A stretch of DNA of 10,655 nucleotides from Candidatus Odinarchaeota archaeon (GTDB lineage Archaea > Asgardarchaeota > JAGGXT01), in NCBI GenBank assembly GCA_021162905.1, contig JAGGXT010000291.1:1-10655 (forward strand), in the 5' to 3' direction. This document shows, piece after piece, positions 1 through 9,773 of this stretch (its first letter is position 1; each line of letters begins with the position of its first letter). Position numbers and translations under genes: made by a program. The notes below the pieces were generated by a model that did no database searches, was not told the DNA's origin, and worked only from the letters and a program-made list of their open reading frames with translations.

Positions 1-84
1 AAATGATTACGATTACCTAAATAATTTAGATTAGTTCGAGAAAATTTAGAAACTTAGTAAATAGCAAGCATAAAATAATTAAAA
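1..84. other. Non-coding tail downstream of rps7
   Basis: No gene is visible here. Read on the minus strand, the bases just after the rps7 stop codon are T-rich, with several runs of three or four T. Such runs can act as archaeal transcription end signals, but no strong hairpin or long T-run fixes a termination site. The next gene of the operon, if any, lies outside the window. Confidence 0.4.
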
Positions 85-696
85 TTAACGTGACGCTCTA
101 GCCAAACGCTCCTTTTCTTCTTTTTTCTTAATAGCAAAACTATCTGGAGAGTACGCTGCGGCGGCAATTATTTCATCAGCTAAAGCTTCTTCAAAACTTT
201 TTAAACTAGAAAAAGTATTTCTCCATGCAGCCTCAACAATAAACCTTATAGCTAAATCAATTCTACGTTGAGGCGAGGTATCAGCGGGTTGTCTATAAGT
301 TATACCACCATATACAACGCGTGTATCTTCCTCTCTAGGTCCCGCATTAATTATAGCATCCACAAGCACTTGTATAGGATTTTTTCCAGTTCGTAAATAT
401 ATTATATCAAAAGCTCGTTTAACAATATTTGTTGCTCGTATTTTTTTACCAGAAGCTCTACCGCTTCTTCTTAATCCTTTACCACGCACTACAATTCCTG
501 GACTCATTAACTTATTAATAAGACGTTCAACAATCGGAACTTTAGATTTTCCAAATCTTTGGTGCTCATGACGCCCTCCAGTATGTGGAAGATACACCGG
601 CTTTAATGATATATATCTTCTAAGACTTATATCACGTACCTCTACATCAGAGAAGCTCCATTTACCAAACAATTTAATTTCTTCTTGTTGACTCAA
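85..696 (-). CDS. rps7: Small ribosomal subunit protein S7 (uS7), archaeal type
   Basis: S7 nucleates assembly of the head of the 30S subunit by binding the 3' major domain of 16S rRNA, near the mRNA exit channel and the E-site tRNA. The 203-aa product has the archaeal N-terminal extension (FGKWSF, then the [17 protein letters not shown] segment), followed by the conserved S7 core with [15 protein letters not shown], the [26 protein letters not shown] block (residues about 106-131) and the [22 protein letters not shown] segment. The C-terminus is basic ([14 protein letters not shown]). The length is normal for archaeal S7. The start codon is TTG at 694-696. It is chosen because an AGGAGGT Shine-Dalgarno sequence (704-710) sits 7 nt upstream; this SD is made from the last codons and stop of rps12. 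The gene is last of the visible operon and lies 5 nt after rps12. Identification is secure. Confidence 0.97.
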   Translation of the reverse strand: MSQQEEIKLFGKWSFSDVEVRDISLRRYISLKPVYLPHTGGRHEHQRFGKSKVPIVERLINKLMSPGIVVRGKGLRRSGRASGKKIRATNIVKRAFDIIYLRTGKNPIQVLVDAIINAGPREEDTRVVYGGITYRQPADTSPQRRIDLAIRFIVEAAWRNTFSSLKSFEEALADEIIAAAAYSPDSFAIKKKEEKERLARASR

Positions 697-701
697 CGCA
701 A

Positions 702-1145
702 TTACCTCCTAGGTTTTTCTTTTTTTCCTTTCCAAATAGCCTCTAAAGATACACCATTTACCTTCACTACTTTCCAACGAACACCAGGTATATCACCCAT
801 AGAGCGCCCCTTAGCACCACCTATTCCTTCTACTATTACTTCATCATGTTCATCTATATAGTTTAGCGTACCATCTAATGGTACAAAGGCCGTTATTGTT
901 TTTCCATTTTTAACTAGCTGAACACGTACGCACTTCCTAATAGCAGAATTTGGCTGCTTTGCTTCTACACCAACCTTTTTTATAACAATACCTCTCGCTT
1001 GGGGCGCACCTTCTAATGGATCTGCTTTCACATCTAGTCGTAGCATTCTACGTTTATAATCTGGTTTACTCCATCTGAACTTTTTTCTTTTTAACTTTAA
1101 CTTCCTTGCAGCGAATAAGCCCATAGGCGCTTTTGATCCAGGCAT
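702..1145 (-). CDS. rps12: Small ribosomal subunit protein S12 (uS12), archaeal type
   Basis: S12 sits at the decoding centre of the 30S subunit and takes part in tRNA selection and translocation. The 147-aa product resembles archaeal/eukaryotic S12 (eukaryotic Rps23). It has a basic N-terminal tail that threads into rRNA ([10 protein letters not shown]), the conserved decoding-centre loop [10 protein letters not shown] (residues 63-72), the [20 protein letters not shown] strand pair, and the second loop [23 protein letters not shown] (about 109-131). The start is ATG at 1143-1145 with a GGAGGT Shine-Dalgarno sequence at 1152-1157, 6 nt upstream. Unlike the genes before it, rps12 is separated from nusA by 109 bp holding a TATA-like element and a perfect palindrome. 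It may therefore start its own transcript with rps7, in addition to any read-through from the rpo genes. Its final codons and stop (CCT AGG AGG TAA) also serve as the ribosome binding site of rps7, which suggests coupled translation. Confidence 0.97.
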   Translation of the reverse strand: MPGSKAPMGLFAARKLKLKRKKFRWSKPDYKRRMLRLDVKADPLEGAPQARGIVIKKVGVEAKQPNSAIRKCVRVQLVKNGKTITAFVPLDGTLNYIDEHDEVIVEGIGGAKGRSMGDIPGVRWKVVKVNGVSLEAIWKGKKEKPRR

Positions 1146-1171
1146 TATTAAACCTCCATTCTATAATTCTG

Positions 1172-1191
1172 ATTAAACATATATGTTTAAT
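1172..1191. promoter_or_regulatory. Perfect 20-bp palindrome upstream of rps12
   Basis: The sequence attaaacatatatgtttaat equals its own reverse complement over 20 bp, and symmetry ends at the next base on each side. It begins 15 nt upstream of the rps12 Shine-Dalgarno sequence. Such symmetry suits a dimeric DNA-binding protein. In mRNA it would fold as an 8-bp AU hairpin with a 4-nt loop. The centre also resembles a TATA element. Which role applies, if any, cannot be read from sequence. Confidence 0.5.
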
Positions 1192-1221
1192 TTTGTTTAC
1201 TTTGTGGGGTAATTATATTTC

Positions 1222-1240
1222 AATATATAAGTCTTACTTT
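1222..1240 (-). promoter_or_regulatory. Candidate TATA box/BRE for rps12-rps7
   Basis: On the minus strand TTATATATT (1222-1230) is preceded by purine-rich AAAGTAAGAC, which resembles an archaeal TFB-recognition element followed by a TATA box. A start site about 25 nt downstream would fall near 1200, giving an rps12 leader of about 55 nt that contains the 20-bp palindrome. The region is AT-rich, so chance TATA-like strings are expected. Confidence 0.4.
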
Positions 1241-1254
1241 CAATTCGATGCCCA

Positions 1255-1691
1255 TCATGAAGTAATAATAACATCATCTATTTTGAAATGTCTTTTCAGC
1301 AAAATCTTAGCTCTTGTAAGATTTCTTTTATTTTTTCCAATAGCTAATCCCTTATCCTCAGGTCTTACGATTACTTTTAGAAGCTTCTTTGTTCCACTAT
1401 TATCAGTCTCAATATTAATATCAAGTATTTTAACGGTTCTGAAGCAATTCTGTACAAAACGTCTAAGATTCTGCGAAAATTCAACAATTTCAATATTTTT
1501 CTTTAAAAGACTTTTTAGTTGCCGGATGTTTTTACCTTCTCTACCAATTGCTACACCAATCTGCCCAGGATAAACTAGAAAAATTATTCTGTCCTCCTCT
1601 GGAATGATGATACAATCTTTCGCAGCAGCACCAGTAATACTTTCAAACAAGTGAATATATTGTATTTCTTCTGATGATAGACGAATACTCA

Positions 1692-1692
<1 letters not shown>
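1255..1692 (-). CDS. nusA: NusA-like KH-domain protein (archaeal NusA homologue)
   Basis: Archaeal NusA is a short relative of bacterial NusA reduced to two KH RNA-binding domains, lacking the N-terminal polymerase-binding and S1 domains. Its exact role in archaeal transcription is not settled. The 145-aa product fits the family length. KH1 carries a normal GxxG loop (IGREGKNIRQL, GREG at residues 50-53). KH2 has IGKNKRNLTRA, where the loop reads GKNK (119-122), so the second glycine is replaced by lysine. The start is ATG at 1690-1692. It overlaps the rpl30e stop by one base (TAATG) and has a GGAGG Shine-Dalgarno sequence 7 nt upstream, formed from the Val-Glu-Ala codons ending rpl30e. The position between rpl30e and rps12 is the standard archaeal order and supports the call. 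Confidence 0.93.
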
Positions 1693-3220
<1,528 letters not shown>

Positions 3221-5836
3221 TTATTTTCCCTCTCTTTGTGCTAAAACTTTTTCAATTATAACATCTATATTAACTGCTTTACCATGATCGGATCGCGCAG
3301 GGTCTACACTATCTTCACCATATTTAAACTGAATTATTCTGCTTGCGGCATCACGTACTGTTCCGTCGTATTCTACTTTTAAGTCTTGTAAAGCATTAAT
3401 AAGTCTTCTTTGCATATAACCACTATTTGATGTTCTTACAGCAGTATCTACTAATCCCTCTCGCCCACCCATAGCATGGAAGAAGAATTCTGTTGGAGAA
3501 AGACCTGCTCTGAAACTAGATCTAACAAATCCTCTTGCCTCAGGCGAAAGATCACCAGGTTTAAAGTGTGGTAACGGACGGCCACGATATCCTCTAGAGG
3601 GTCGCTTACCACGAATAGCTTGCTGCCCTACGCATGCAGCCATCTGAGCTAAGTTAAGCATTTTTCCTCTAGCTCCAGTTTTGGCCATTATTACCGTGTA
3701 ATTATCAAGACCTAAGTGTTCCTCAGCTATTTTTCCAGCGGCATCTCTAGCCTCACTGAGTTTTTGCATTATTCTGATTTCAAGAGTTTCCTCTAGAGTT
3801 CTTCCAGGCATTCTTTCAAGTTTTCCATTTAAATATTCTTGTATCAATGCTTCGACTTCTTTCTCTTTTTCCTTTATCACCCTATCAATTCTTTCTAGTA
3901 CGTCTTCTGGTAATTCTACGTCATCGACACCCATGGTAAATCCTTTCATCGATATAAATTCCAATAACAGCTTTGTTATTGCATCTAGAAACTCTCTTGC
4001 TTTATCTGGGCCATAGTCCTTCACAATCCTGTGAAACATACTTTCAGGATGTTGGGCACCAATAGCATTCTCGTCTATAACACCTTTTATGAGTTGTCCG
4101 TTTCTAATTACAACCTCTGTGCCAATTTTAGACTTAAATGTCATATTTAGTGTCTTTGGCAAAAATAGGCTAAATATAGTTTTTCCAGACCATCTATCAG
4201 GCTTTCTTTTATCAGGTTTTGGAATTGGACCATCATATCCAGCAGCCATTAATAATCTTGCTACTTCCTCTTTAGTTAAGTAAGTATCGTCCCTAGTAAG
4301 TAAATAAGCAGCAGAAAGATGGTCTTGAAGAGCCCCAATAATTGGACCTCCGTATCTTGGAGATAAAATATGTTTCTGTACCAGCATTAATATCTTTGCC
4401 TCAGCTCTAGCTTCCTCACTTTGAGGAACATGAAGGTTCATTTCATCCCCATCGAAATCAGCGTTGTAAGGAGGACAGACACTTAAGTTCAACCTAAATG
4501 TTCTATAAGGTAAAACTTTTACTATATGAGCCATTATTGAGATTCTATGTAGCGATGGTTGCCTATTAAATAATACAATATCTCCATCCATTAGATGCCT
4601 TTCAACAATAAAACCAGGTTCCAGAGACTCAGCGATTTTCTCACGGTTTCTAACGAATCGTAAATCTATACGTCGGCCATCAGGTCGAATTATGTAATTA
4701 GCACCAGGGTGTTTCTCAGGACCATTTAATATAAGTTCTTTCATTTCTTCTATATTCCAAGTAGTTACACGTTCAGGGACTGTAAGTATTCTCGCAACCT
4801 CCTCTGGAACACCAACTTCATTAATACTAAGCCTTGGATCAGGAGATATAACAGTTCTAGCGGAAAAATCAACACGTTTTCCAGAAAGATTTGCTCTAAA
4901 TCGCCCTTCCTTACCTTTTAAACGCTGAGCTAATGTCCTTAATGCACGACCAGATCTATGTCTTGCGGGAGGTATTCCAGCTACTTCATTATCAAAGTAT
5001 GTAGTAACGTGATACTGTAATAGCTCCCAAAGATCTTCAATAATTAATTGTGGTGCGCCTGCGTCTATATTTTCACGTAATCTTTGATTTATTCTAATTA
5101 TATCAACTAGTTTATGAGTTAGATCATCTTCGGATCTTAATCCAGTTTCAAGAGTTATTGATGGTCTCACGCTTATTGGGGGGACCGGCAAAACCGTCAG
5201 AACCATCCATTCGGGTCTAGCAGATTCTGGGTCAATTCCTAAAACATAACAATCATCATCTGTAACTTTCTCTAATCTAGAACGGACTTCAATTGGTGTT
5301 AATCTGATGATTTCCTCCTCACTTCTTTCTTCTGAATAAGATGTTGGTTTTTCAAACCTAATTTTATATTGTGGTACCCCACAATGTGGACATGTTTTTG
5401 CTTTAGATGCTTCAGAAATAACTTCTAATATCAGATCATCGCTAAAGTATCCCCAAATATTTTTATGTTTTATTTGTTTTTCTTTATATTCCATAATTTT
5501 TTCTTCTGGAAGCTTTACACGACCGCAATTATGGCACGTTGCTCTGAGAATATCATATATTTTTTTAGCAAAATTAACATGAATGACCGGACGTGCAAGC
5601 TCTATATGACCAAAATGACCAGGACACTCTGCTGCAGTATTTCCACAAGTTTTACATTTTTTACCAGGCTCAATAACGCCAAGCCTTGGATCCATTAAGC
5701 CAGAACTTATAGGAGACCCATCTTCATCATAAGTGTCAGGAGTTATTATCTGAGCCACGGACATTTTCCTAATGGCATCTGGCGATAAGACTCCAAATTT
5801 GATAGACTTTATCTTTTTAATAGGTATAAAACTCAT
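3221..5836 (-). CDS. rpoA1: DNA-directed RNA polymerase subunit A' (Rpo1N)
   Basis: A' is the N-terminal two-thirds of the largest polymerase subunit and carries the catalytic magnesium site. In the 871-aa product the clamp zinc site is [17 protein letters not shown] (C61, C64, C71, H74). A second cysteine set (C101, C104, C149, C152) forms the second zinc site. [23 protein letters not shown] lies at about 312-334. The active site NADFDGDE (458-465) has all three metal-binding aspartates, D460, D462 and D464. The bridge helix region is [21 protein letters not shown] (about 780-800), continuing through GYMQRRL. No inteins or frameshifts are seen. The frame can be extended to a TTG at 5857, overlapping rpoB. 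ATG at 5836 is preferred because GGTGAT lies just upstream and because related proteins begin shortly before the KFGVLSPD motif. It follows rpoB after 13 nt and precedes rpoA2, the normal archaeal order. Confidence 0.97.
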   Translation of the reverse strand: MSFIPIKKIKSIKFGVLSPDAIRKMSVAQIITPDTYDEDGSPISSGLMDPRLGVIEPGKKCKTCGNTAAECPGHFGHIELARPVIHVNFAKKIYDILRATCHNCGRVKLPEEKIMEYKEKQIKHKNIWGYFSDDLILEVISEASKAKTCPHCGVPQYKIRFEKPTSYSEERSEEEIIRLTPIEVRSRLEKVTDDDCYVLGIDPESARPEWMVLTVLPVPPISVRPSITLETGLRSEDDLTHKLVDIIRINQRLRENIDAGAPQLIIEDLWELLQYHVTTYFDNEVAGIPPARHRSGRALRTLAQRLKGKEGRFRANLSGKRVDFSARTVISPDPRLSINEVGVPEEVARILTVPERVTTWNIEEMKELILNGPEKHPGANYIIRPDGRRIDLRFVRNREKIAESLEPGFIVERHLMDGDIVLFNRQPSLHRISIMAHIVKVLPYRTFRLNLSVCPPYNADFDGDEMNLHVPQSEEARAEAKILMLVQKHILSPRYGGPIIGALQDHLSAAYLLTRDDTYLTKEEVARLLMAAGYDGPIPKPDKRKPDRWSGKTIFSLFLPKTLNMTFKSKIGTEVVIRNGQLIKGVIDENAIGAQHPESMFHRIVKDYGPDKAREFLDAITKLLLEFISMKGFTMGVDDVELPEDVLERIDRVIKEKEKEVEALIQEYLNGKLERMPGRTLEETLEIRIMQKLSEARDAAGKIAEEHLGLDNYTVIMAKTGARGKMLNLAQMAACVGQQAIRGKRPSRGYRGRPLPHFKPGDLSPEARGFVRSSFRAGLSPTEFFFHAMGGREGLVDTAVRTSNSGYMQRRLINALQDLKVEYDGTVRDAASRIIQFKYGEDSVDPARSDHGKAVNIDVIIEKVLAQREGK

Positions 5837-5849
5837 GATCATCACCACA

Positions 5850-8800
5850 TCAAGCAATATCGCCTAGCTTAAGCTTAGGCGCAATTATCATAGACATTAA
5901 TTCCTGAAGTAATAACTTAAATGCATAGGACATATTAACTTTTGAAATTTCTGTTTTTTCGCCACATATTGGACAGTAATATTTGTCTCTTTTACGATCA
6001 TAGACCGCAATAAAGCCACATCTCTCACACACATAAACTGTTGTTTTGTCCGATTTCTCTAATAACCTTTCCTTTAGTAAAATAGATGCTCCATGACCTA
6101 TGAGGCAGTCTCTTTCCATCTCACCAAATCTAAGTCCACCTTCTCTAGCACGGCCTTCTGTTGGCTGTCTAGTAAGTATTTGTACAGGTCCTCTTGGTCT
6201 GGCATGTATTTTGTCTTTCACTAAGTGGTGTAGCTTTTGATAGTAAACAACACCAATAAATATATCTGCTACTAATTTTTCCCCTGTAATTCCATTGTAC
6301 ATTACTTCTCGGCCATTATATTTAAACCCAAGCCGTAATAATTCTTTCTTAAGATCTTCAATATTTTCGCTAGAGAAGGGTGTACCATCAACAAATCTTC
6401 CAGAAAGAGCTCCGACTTTACCGGCTAGAGATTCCAACATTTGACCTATTGTCATACGTGAAGGTATGGCATGTGGGTTGATTATTAGATCTGGGACTAT
6501 ACCATCCTCCGTAAATGGCATATCCTCTTGTGGTACAATTAAACCTATGACACCCTTTTGACCATGCCTTGATGCAAACTTGTCACCTAGTTCGGGTATT
6601 CGTTCATCTCTAACTTTAACTTTTACTAATCGATTTCCTTCTATATTTTCAGTGATAAAGACCATGTCAACAATTCCTTCTTCTCCGTGTCGCATATCTA
6701 CAGAAGTCTCCCTCCTTGGAACTCTTGAAAGATATAATTCACGATACTCCTCTGAAAATCTTGGAGGACTTGTTTTTCCTATAAGTACGTCTCCAGATTT
6801 AACATAAACCTCTGGTTCAATTATTCCATCTTCTGCTAAATGTTTATAGGACTCAGCCGCGCGATATCCTCTTACTGATTTATCAGGTATTTCAAATTTA
6901 TCTTCATCTCCACCAGGATATTTTCGCTCTTCATCCTCATAAGTTCTAAAGAATGTAGACCTAGCAAGACCTCTTTCTATAGATGCTTTGTTCATAACAA
7001 TTGCGTCTTCCATATTATAACCATAATAAGAAAGAACTGCAACTATGAAATTCTGGCCAGCTGGACGAGTATCAAATCCTATTAAATCCATTGGTTTCGT
7101 TTTAACTATAGGTTTCTGTGGGTAGTGTAAAAGATGTGATCGCGTATCAACTCTATGTCTAAAGTTTGCGCTAGGAATACCTAATGCTTGTTTTACCATA
7201 CCAGCCTCGTAGCTGTTTCTCGGAGATTGATTATGTTCTGCAAATGGGATAACTGACGCACCAACACCAAGAATTGTTGCTGGACATATTTCCAAATGTG
7301 TGTGTTCAGGAGTTACTTCTTCTGGAGTTAAAGCAATATAAGCATTTTCTTCTTCTTCGGCATCTAGGTATTCAACTATACCTCTTTCTATTAAATCATC
7401 TATGGACCATTTACCACTCTTTATTTTCTCAATATGCTCTTTCTTCAACTTAATTTTTCCATTTTCAACAATAATAAGAGGACGACGGACTCTGCCAGCG
7501 TCGCAATTTACATAAACCTCATTAACATCTTCGTAATAAGCCACATTTATTTCATGACTTATTTCGCCACTTCTTCTCATTTTTCTAATCTCTGATACTA
7601 AATAATTTGGATCTGAATGAAAACCTATAAGCCTGCCGTTCAGAAAAACACTAGAAAGACCACTACTTCGAGGTGGTATAGCACCTAACTCTTCAAGCGG
7701 AGTAACACCCAGTTCATAGAGAATTGTTTCTACTTGATTTTCATCTATTCCAACAGATATGTAAGCCATTAGTGCAAGATTTTTAACTAAGCCACAGTTC
7801 GGCCCTTCTGGCGTTTCATTAGGGCAAATTCTACCCCAATGAGTACCATGTAAATCTCTAGCTTCAAAGTGAGGCTGACTTCGTGCAAGTGGGGAGACAA
7901 CACGTCTAAGATGACTTAATGCCGACCTATAATTTGTCCTATCCAGAAGTTGGCTTACACCAGTTTTTCCACCTACCCAATTTCCAGTAGCAAGAGCATG
8001 CTTTAGCCGCTCAGTTATTAGGTCAGCACGAACCGTTGTTTTGGTAAGAATCGGTTTACCTCTTGTAATGGCTCGTTGCAATTGATATTTTATATCTTTT
8101 GCCAAGTTATTAAAAGCTACTCTAAATAGACTCATTAAAAGATCGCCAGCGAGCCTTAATCTTTTATTTGCATAGTGATCTTTATCATCAGGTTTTCTTT
8201 TACCGAGAGCCAATTCGATTAACTTTCGAGCCATATGCCCTAAGAAATATGCCTTCTTGAGTCTATCTTCGGGGAGTGTACCAATATGTGGTAATAAGTA
8301 ATAATCTATAACTTGTTGCGCCCTTTGTATACGATACTCCCTCATTTGACCCACAGCTACACGTTTTCCTATATAGTCTAAAGCATTTTCTTCGGTTTGT
8401 ATCCTATTTCCAGGTACAAAAATATGTTTAGCTTCATCTAAAGATGGAACTAATTCTCTAACGATATCCTCATCTCCGCCTACAACATCTACAATCTCTT
8501 TATCTGAAACAACACCTAATGCCCTTAATAAAATTGCAAATGGGATTTTACCAGGAACAGATGGCATTGATACTTGTAACGTTCCATTCTTTTTCCGTTC
8601 GATCAATAGAGGAGCCCTAAAACCTCTACGAACGGAAAAAACTTTAGCTACATGAGTAATATTTCCAGATTTATCAGCTTCATCAACAAGTACTCTATTT
8701 GGAGCTAAATCTTCTTGAGCCACAAGCACTCTTTCAGACCCATTTATAATAAAGTAACCACCAGTATCTTTTGGGTCCTCACCAAGTTTAATAAGCTCTT

Positions 8801-9251
8801 CATCACTTAAGCCGTGTAGAAGACAATATTTTGATTTAAGCATTATCGGAAGCATCCCAATAAAAACTTCCTCTGTTTGTTCTGGACTTTCAATTCCGTT
8901 TTCCGACCTATAAACAAGAGTCATTTCTAGATATAAGGGCGCGGCATATGTTAAATTTCGTAACCGTGCTTCAGAGGGATATATTGGAACCATAGTACCT
9001 GTGGGCTCTCTAATAGATGGACGGCCTACTCTTATTCTTCCTAATCTTACATAAAAGGATGCTCGCTCTTCTCTGTTTGTCCTTCTAGTAATTTCTGGCT
9101 CAATTATACCTATTTCATTTATAACTTGCTGAAGACCATGTTCAACAAACTCGTTGAATGAATCAAGATGCTGTCTTACTAGACCTTTCTCAATAAGTTG
9201 AGCTTTAATTAATTCCCACAAATCATCTGGAGTAAGCGCAAATTCAGACAT
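5850..9251 (-). CDS. rpoB: DNA-directed RNA polymerase subunit B (Rpo2), undivided
   Basis: This is the second-largest polymerase subunit (bacterial beta, eukaryotic Rpb2), forming one side of the cleft and the wall and binding the transcript and incoming NTP. The 1133-aa product is one continuous chain, not split into B' and B''. Landmarks: [18 protein letters not shown] with the early protrusion domain (about 55-75); the fork region [19 protein letters not shown] (468-486); [10 protein letters not shown] (743-752); the hybrid-binding block [15 protein letters not shown] (889-903); [11 protein letters not shown] near 1038-1048; and a C-terminal zinc site (C1075, C1078, C1093, C1096). The longest frame starts with GTG at 9263, directly after an in-frame TAG, and ATGs occur at 9257 and 9251. 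ATG at 9251 is favoured by AGGTGA 8 nt upstream. A stronger TAAGGAGGTA at 9281-9290 is too far from any start. The gene heads the operon; no rpoH precedes it. Confidence 0.97.
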   Translation of the reverse strand: MSEFALTPDDLWELIKAQLIEKGLVRQHLDSFNEFVEHGLQQVINEIGIIEPEITRRTNREERASFYVRLGRIRVGRPSIREPTGTMVPIYPSEARLRNLTYAAPLYLEMTLVYRSENGIESPEQTEEVFIGMLPIMLKSKYCLLHGLSDEELIKLGEDPKDTGGYFIINGSERVLVAQEDLAPNRVLVDEADKSGNITHVAKVFSVRRGFRAPLLIERKKNGTLQVSMPSVPGKIPFAILLRALGVVSDKEIVDVVGGDEDIVRELVPSLDEAKHIFVPGNRIQTEENALDYIGKRVAVGQMREYRIQRAQQVIDYYLLPHIGTLPEDRLKKAYFLGHMARKLIELALGKRKPDDKDHYANKRLRLAGDLLMSLFRVAFNNLAKDIKYQLQRAITRGKPILTKTTVRADLITERLKHALATGNWVGGKTGVSQLLDRTNYRSALSHLRRVVSPLARSQPHFEARDLHGTHWGRICPNETPEGPNCGLVKNLALMAYISVGIDENQVETILYELGVTPLEELGAIPPRSSGLSSVFLNGRLIGFHSDPNYLVSEIRKMRRSGEISHEINVAYYEDVNEVYVNCDAGRVRRPLIIVENGKIKLKKEHIEKIKSGKWSIDDLIERGIVEYLDAEEEENAYIALTPEEVTPEHTHLEICPATILGVGASVIPFAEHNQSPRNSYEAGMVKQALGIPSANFRHRVDTRSHLLHYPQKPIVKTKPMDLIGFDTRPAGQNFIVAVLSYYGYNMEDAIVMNKASIERGLARSTFFRTYEDEERKYPGGDEDKFEIPDKSVRGYRAAESYKHLAEDGIIEPEVYVKSGDVLIGKTSPPRFSEEYRELYLSRVPRRETSVDMRHGEEGIVDMVFITENIEGNRLVKVKVRDERIPELGDKFASRHGQKGVIGLIVPQEDMPFTEDGIVPDLIINPHAIPSRMTIGQMLESLAGKVGALSGRFVDGTPFSSENIEDLKKELLRLGFKYNGREVMYNGITGEKLVADIFIGVVYYQKLHHLVKDKIHARPRGPVQILTRQPTEGRAREGGLRFGEMERDCLIGHGASILLKERLLEKSDKTTVYVCERCGFIAVYDRKRDKYYCPICGEKTEISKVNMSYAFKLLLQELMSMIIAPKLKLGDIA

Positions 9252-9280
9252 ATACATACTCACCTATAAGAATAATGATT

Positions 9281-9316
9281 TACCTCCTTAAACTTCAAAA
9301 CTTCAAATAAAATTCT
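9281..9316 (-). promoter_or_regulatory. rpoB leader: TATA-like box, tandem 8-mer and orphan SD
   Basis: On the minus strand an AATTTTATT TATA-like element (about 9307-9315) is followed by two adjacent copies of TTTGAAGT (9300-9307 and 9292-9299) and then TAAGGAGGTA (9281-9290). A start about 25 nt from the TATA element would fall near 9285, so the operon could have its own promoter between tRNA-Lys and rpoB with a leader of about 30 nt. The SD-like string is misplaced for rpoB. Confidence 0.4.
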
Positions 9317-9398
9317 TTTGTTATTTTCAATATTCAAGTATCCGCCTCCCACAAAACCATAGCGGGCCCGGGGGGAATCGAACCCCCGACCGCCGGGT

Positions 9399-9420
9399 TT
9401 CTTCCCGGCATCATATCGGT
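9399..9420 (-). other. tRNA-Lys intron 3 (canonical site 37/38, 22 nt)
   Basis: This intron sits one base after the anticodon. The anticodon-loop bases CTTT pair with GAAG at the intron's 3' end (one G-U pair) as the 4-bp central helix. The bulges are TA^A and AA^A, with the cut after the second base of each. Outside lies the anticodon stem CCGGG/CCCGG, which exists only after intron 2 has been removed. Inside is a short CCG/CGG stem. Confidence 0.85.
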
Positions 9421-9427
9421 TAAAAGC

Positions 9428-9456
9428 TTCACCTTCCACACCCTCCGGCGTGGAAT
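9428..9456 (-). other. tRNA-Lys intron 2 (non-canonical site 30/31, 29 nt)
   Basis: The intron interrupts the 5' strand of the anticodon stem between its fourth and fifth base. It shows a full bulge-helix-bulge: outer helix AAAG/CTTT, bulge GG^A, central helix CGCC/GGTG, bulge AA^G, and inner helix TTCCACGCC/GGTGTGGAA closed by GGAG. Removing it restores CCGGG. The outer helix uses the last four bases of intron 1. Confidence 0.88.
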
Positions 9457-9462
9457 CCGGCG

Positions 9463-9475
9463 CTTTCGGTGATTT
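9463..9475 (-). other. tRNA-Lys intron 1 (D-stem, 13 nt, inferred)
   Basis: These 13 nt (AAATCACCGAAAG) must be removed to restore the D-stem GCTC/GAGC, position 26 and the 73-nt length. The cut could be shifted one or two bases upstream with the same product, because AG repeats at both edges. No canonical bulge-helix-bulge was found. TCGG (D-loop) can pair with CCGA in the intron, followed by AA^G on the 3' side, which may be a relaxed motif. Confidence 0.65.
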
Positions 9476-9527
9476 CTCTGCCGACTGAGCTACGGGCCCT
9501 ATGTGGGTTTGTGTTAAGTCTCAATGT

Positions 9528-9548
9528 TTCACTTATAAATTTTTCTAA
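9528..9548 (-). promoter_or_regulatory. Candidate promoter of tRNA-Lys
   Basis: The minus strand reads AGAAAAATTTATAAGTG. ATTTATAA (9533-9540) is a good archaeal TATA box preceded by an A-rich BRE-like stretch. It is centred about 38 nt upstream of the tRNA 5' end, allowing a leader of roughly 12 nt. Confidence 0.55.
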
Positions 9549-9599
9549 GGAAAAGGAATTAAGGTCTCTAAACTACAAATTAATGATACAGAAAGGCGT

Positions 9600-9639
9600 C
9601 AAGTAAAAAGTACAAAGTTTAAAGTAAATAATAGAAATT
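9600..9639 (-). terminator. T-rich termination region after tRNA-Asp
   Basis: Immediately after the encoded CCA of tRNA-Asp the minus strand is dominated by T-runs (AAATTTC, ATTTAC, CTTTAAAC, TACTTTTTAC). Archaeal polymerase terminates at such runs without needing a hairpin. The exact end point cannot be fixed. Confidence 0.45.
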
Positions 9640-9717
9640 TGGCGCCCAGGCCGGGCTTCGATCCCGGGTCGCGGGAGTGACAGTCCCGCATGCTAGGCCT
9701 GGCTACACCACCTGGGC
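9640..9717 (-). tRNA. tRNA-Asp(GTC) with encoded CCA
   Basis: An intronless cloverleaf: acceptor GCCCAGG/CCTGGGC, D-arm GTGT-AGCCAGGCCTA-GCAT, anticodon arm CGGGA-CTGTCAC-TCCCG with anticodon GTC (aspartate), variable loop CGAC, T-arm CCGGG-ATCGAAG-CCCGG, and discriminator G at 9643. The tRNA body is 75 nt, and CCA follows at 9640-9642, which is templated here but not in the neighbouring tRNA-Lys. The T-loop starts with A instead of the near-universal T54, so the usual T54-A58 pair cannot form. All stems are otherwise intact and very GC-rich. A T-rich stretch downstream probably ends the transcript; an AT-rich stretch upstream (CTTAAATATT and TTTTTATT on the minus strand) may hold the promoter. 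Confidence 0.93.
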
Positions 9718-9773
9718 ATTTAGCTCAATATTTAAGATGAATAGGTGAATAAAAATTTTTTGGTTTTGTTTTA

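Larger units (their letters stand above)
9363..9499 (-). tRNA. tRNA-Lys(TTT) with three introns
   Basis: The 137-nt gene folds to a complete 73-nt cloverleaf once 64 nt in three introns are removed. Acceptor stem GGGCCCG pairs with CGGGCCC. The D-arm is GCTC-AGTCGGCA-GAGC, the anticodon arm CCGGG-CTTTTAA-CCCGG with anticodon TTT, the variable loop CGGTC, and the T-arm GGGGG-TTCGATT-CCCCC. The discriminator is G, as usual for lysine. The 3' CCA is not encoded. Introns lie at positions 24/25 (13 nt), 30/31 (29 nt) and 37/38 (22 nt). The last two show clear bulge-helix-bulge motifs for the archaeal splicing endonuclease; the first is deduced from the cloverleaf. The product reads AAA and AAG-type lysine codons. 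Assignment to lysine rests on the anticodon and on the GGGCCCGTAGCTCAG 5' end typical of archaeal tRNA-Lys. Confidence 0.93.

Noticed and set aside
1133..1573. 146-aa open frame on the plus strand
   Set aside because: It lies antisense to nusA and rps12, which are clearly conserved proteins; its composition is that of a shadow frame in AT-rich DNA.
9397..9412. tRNA-Phe anticodon arm (GAA in the loop of GCCGGG/CCCGGC)
   Set aside because: T33 is missing before GAA, the loop length is wrong, and the acceptor stem and 5' half are those of tRNA-Lys. The hairpin is part of intron 3.
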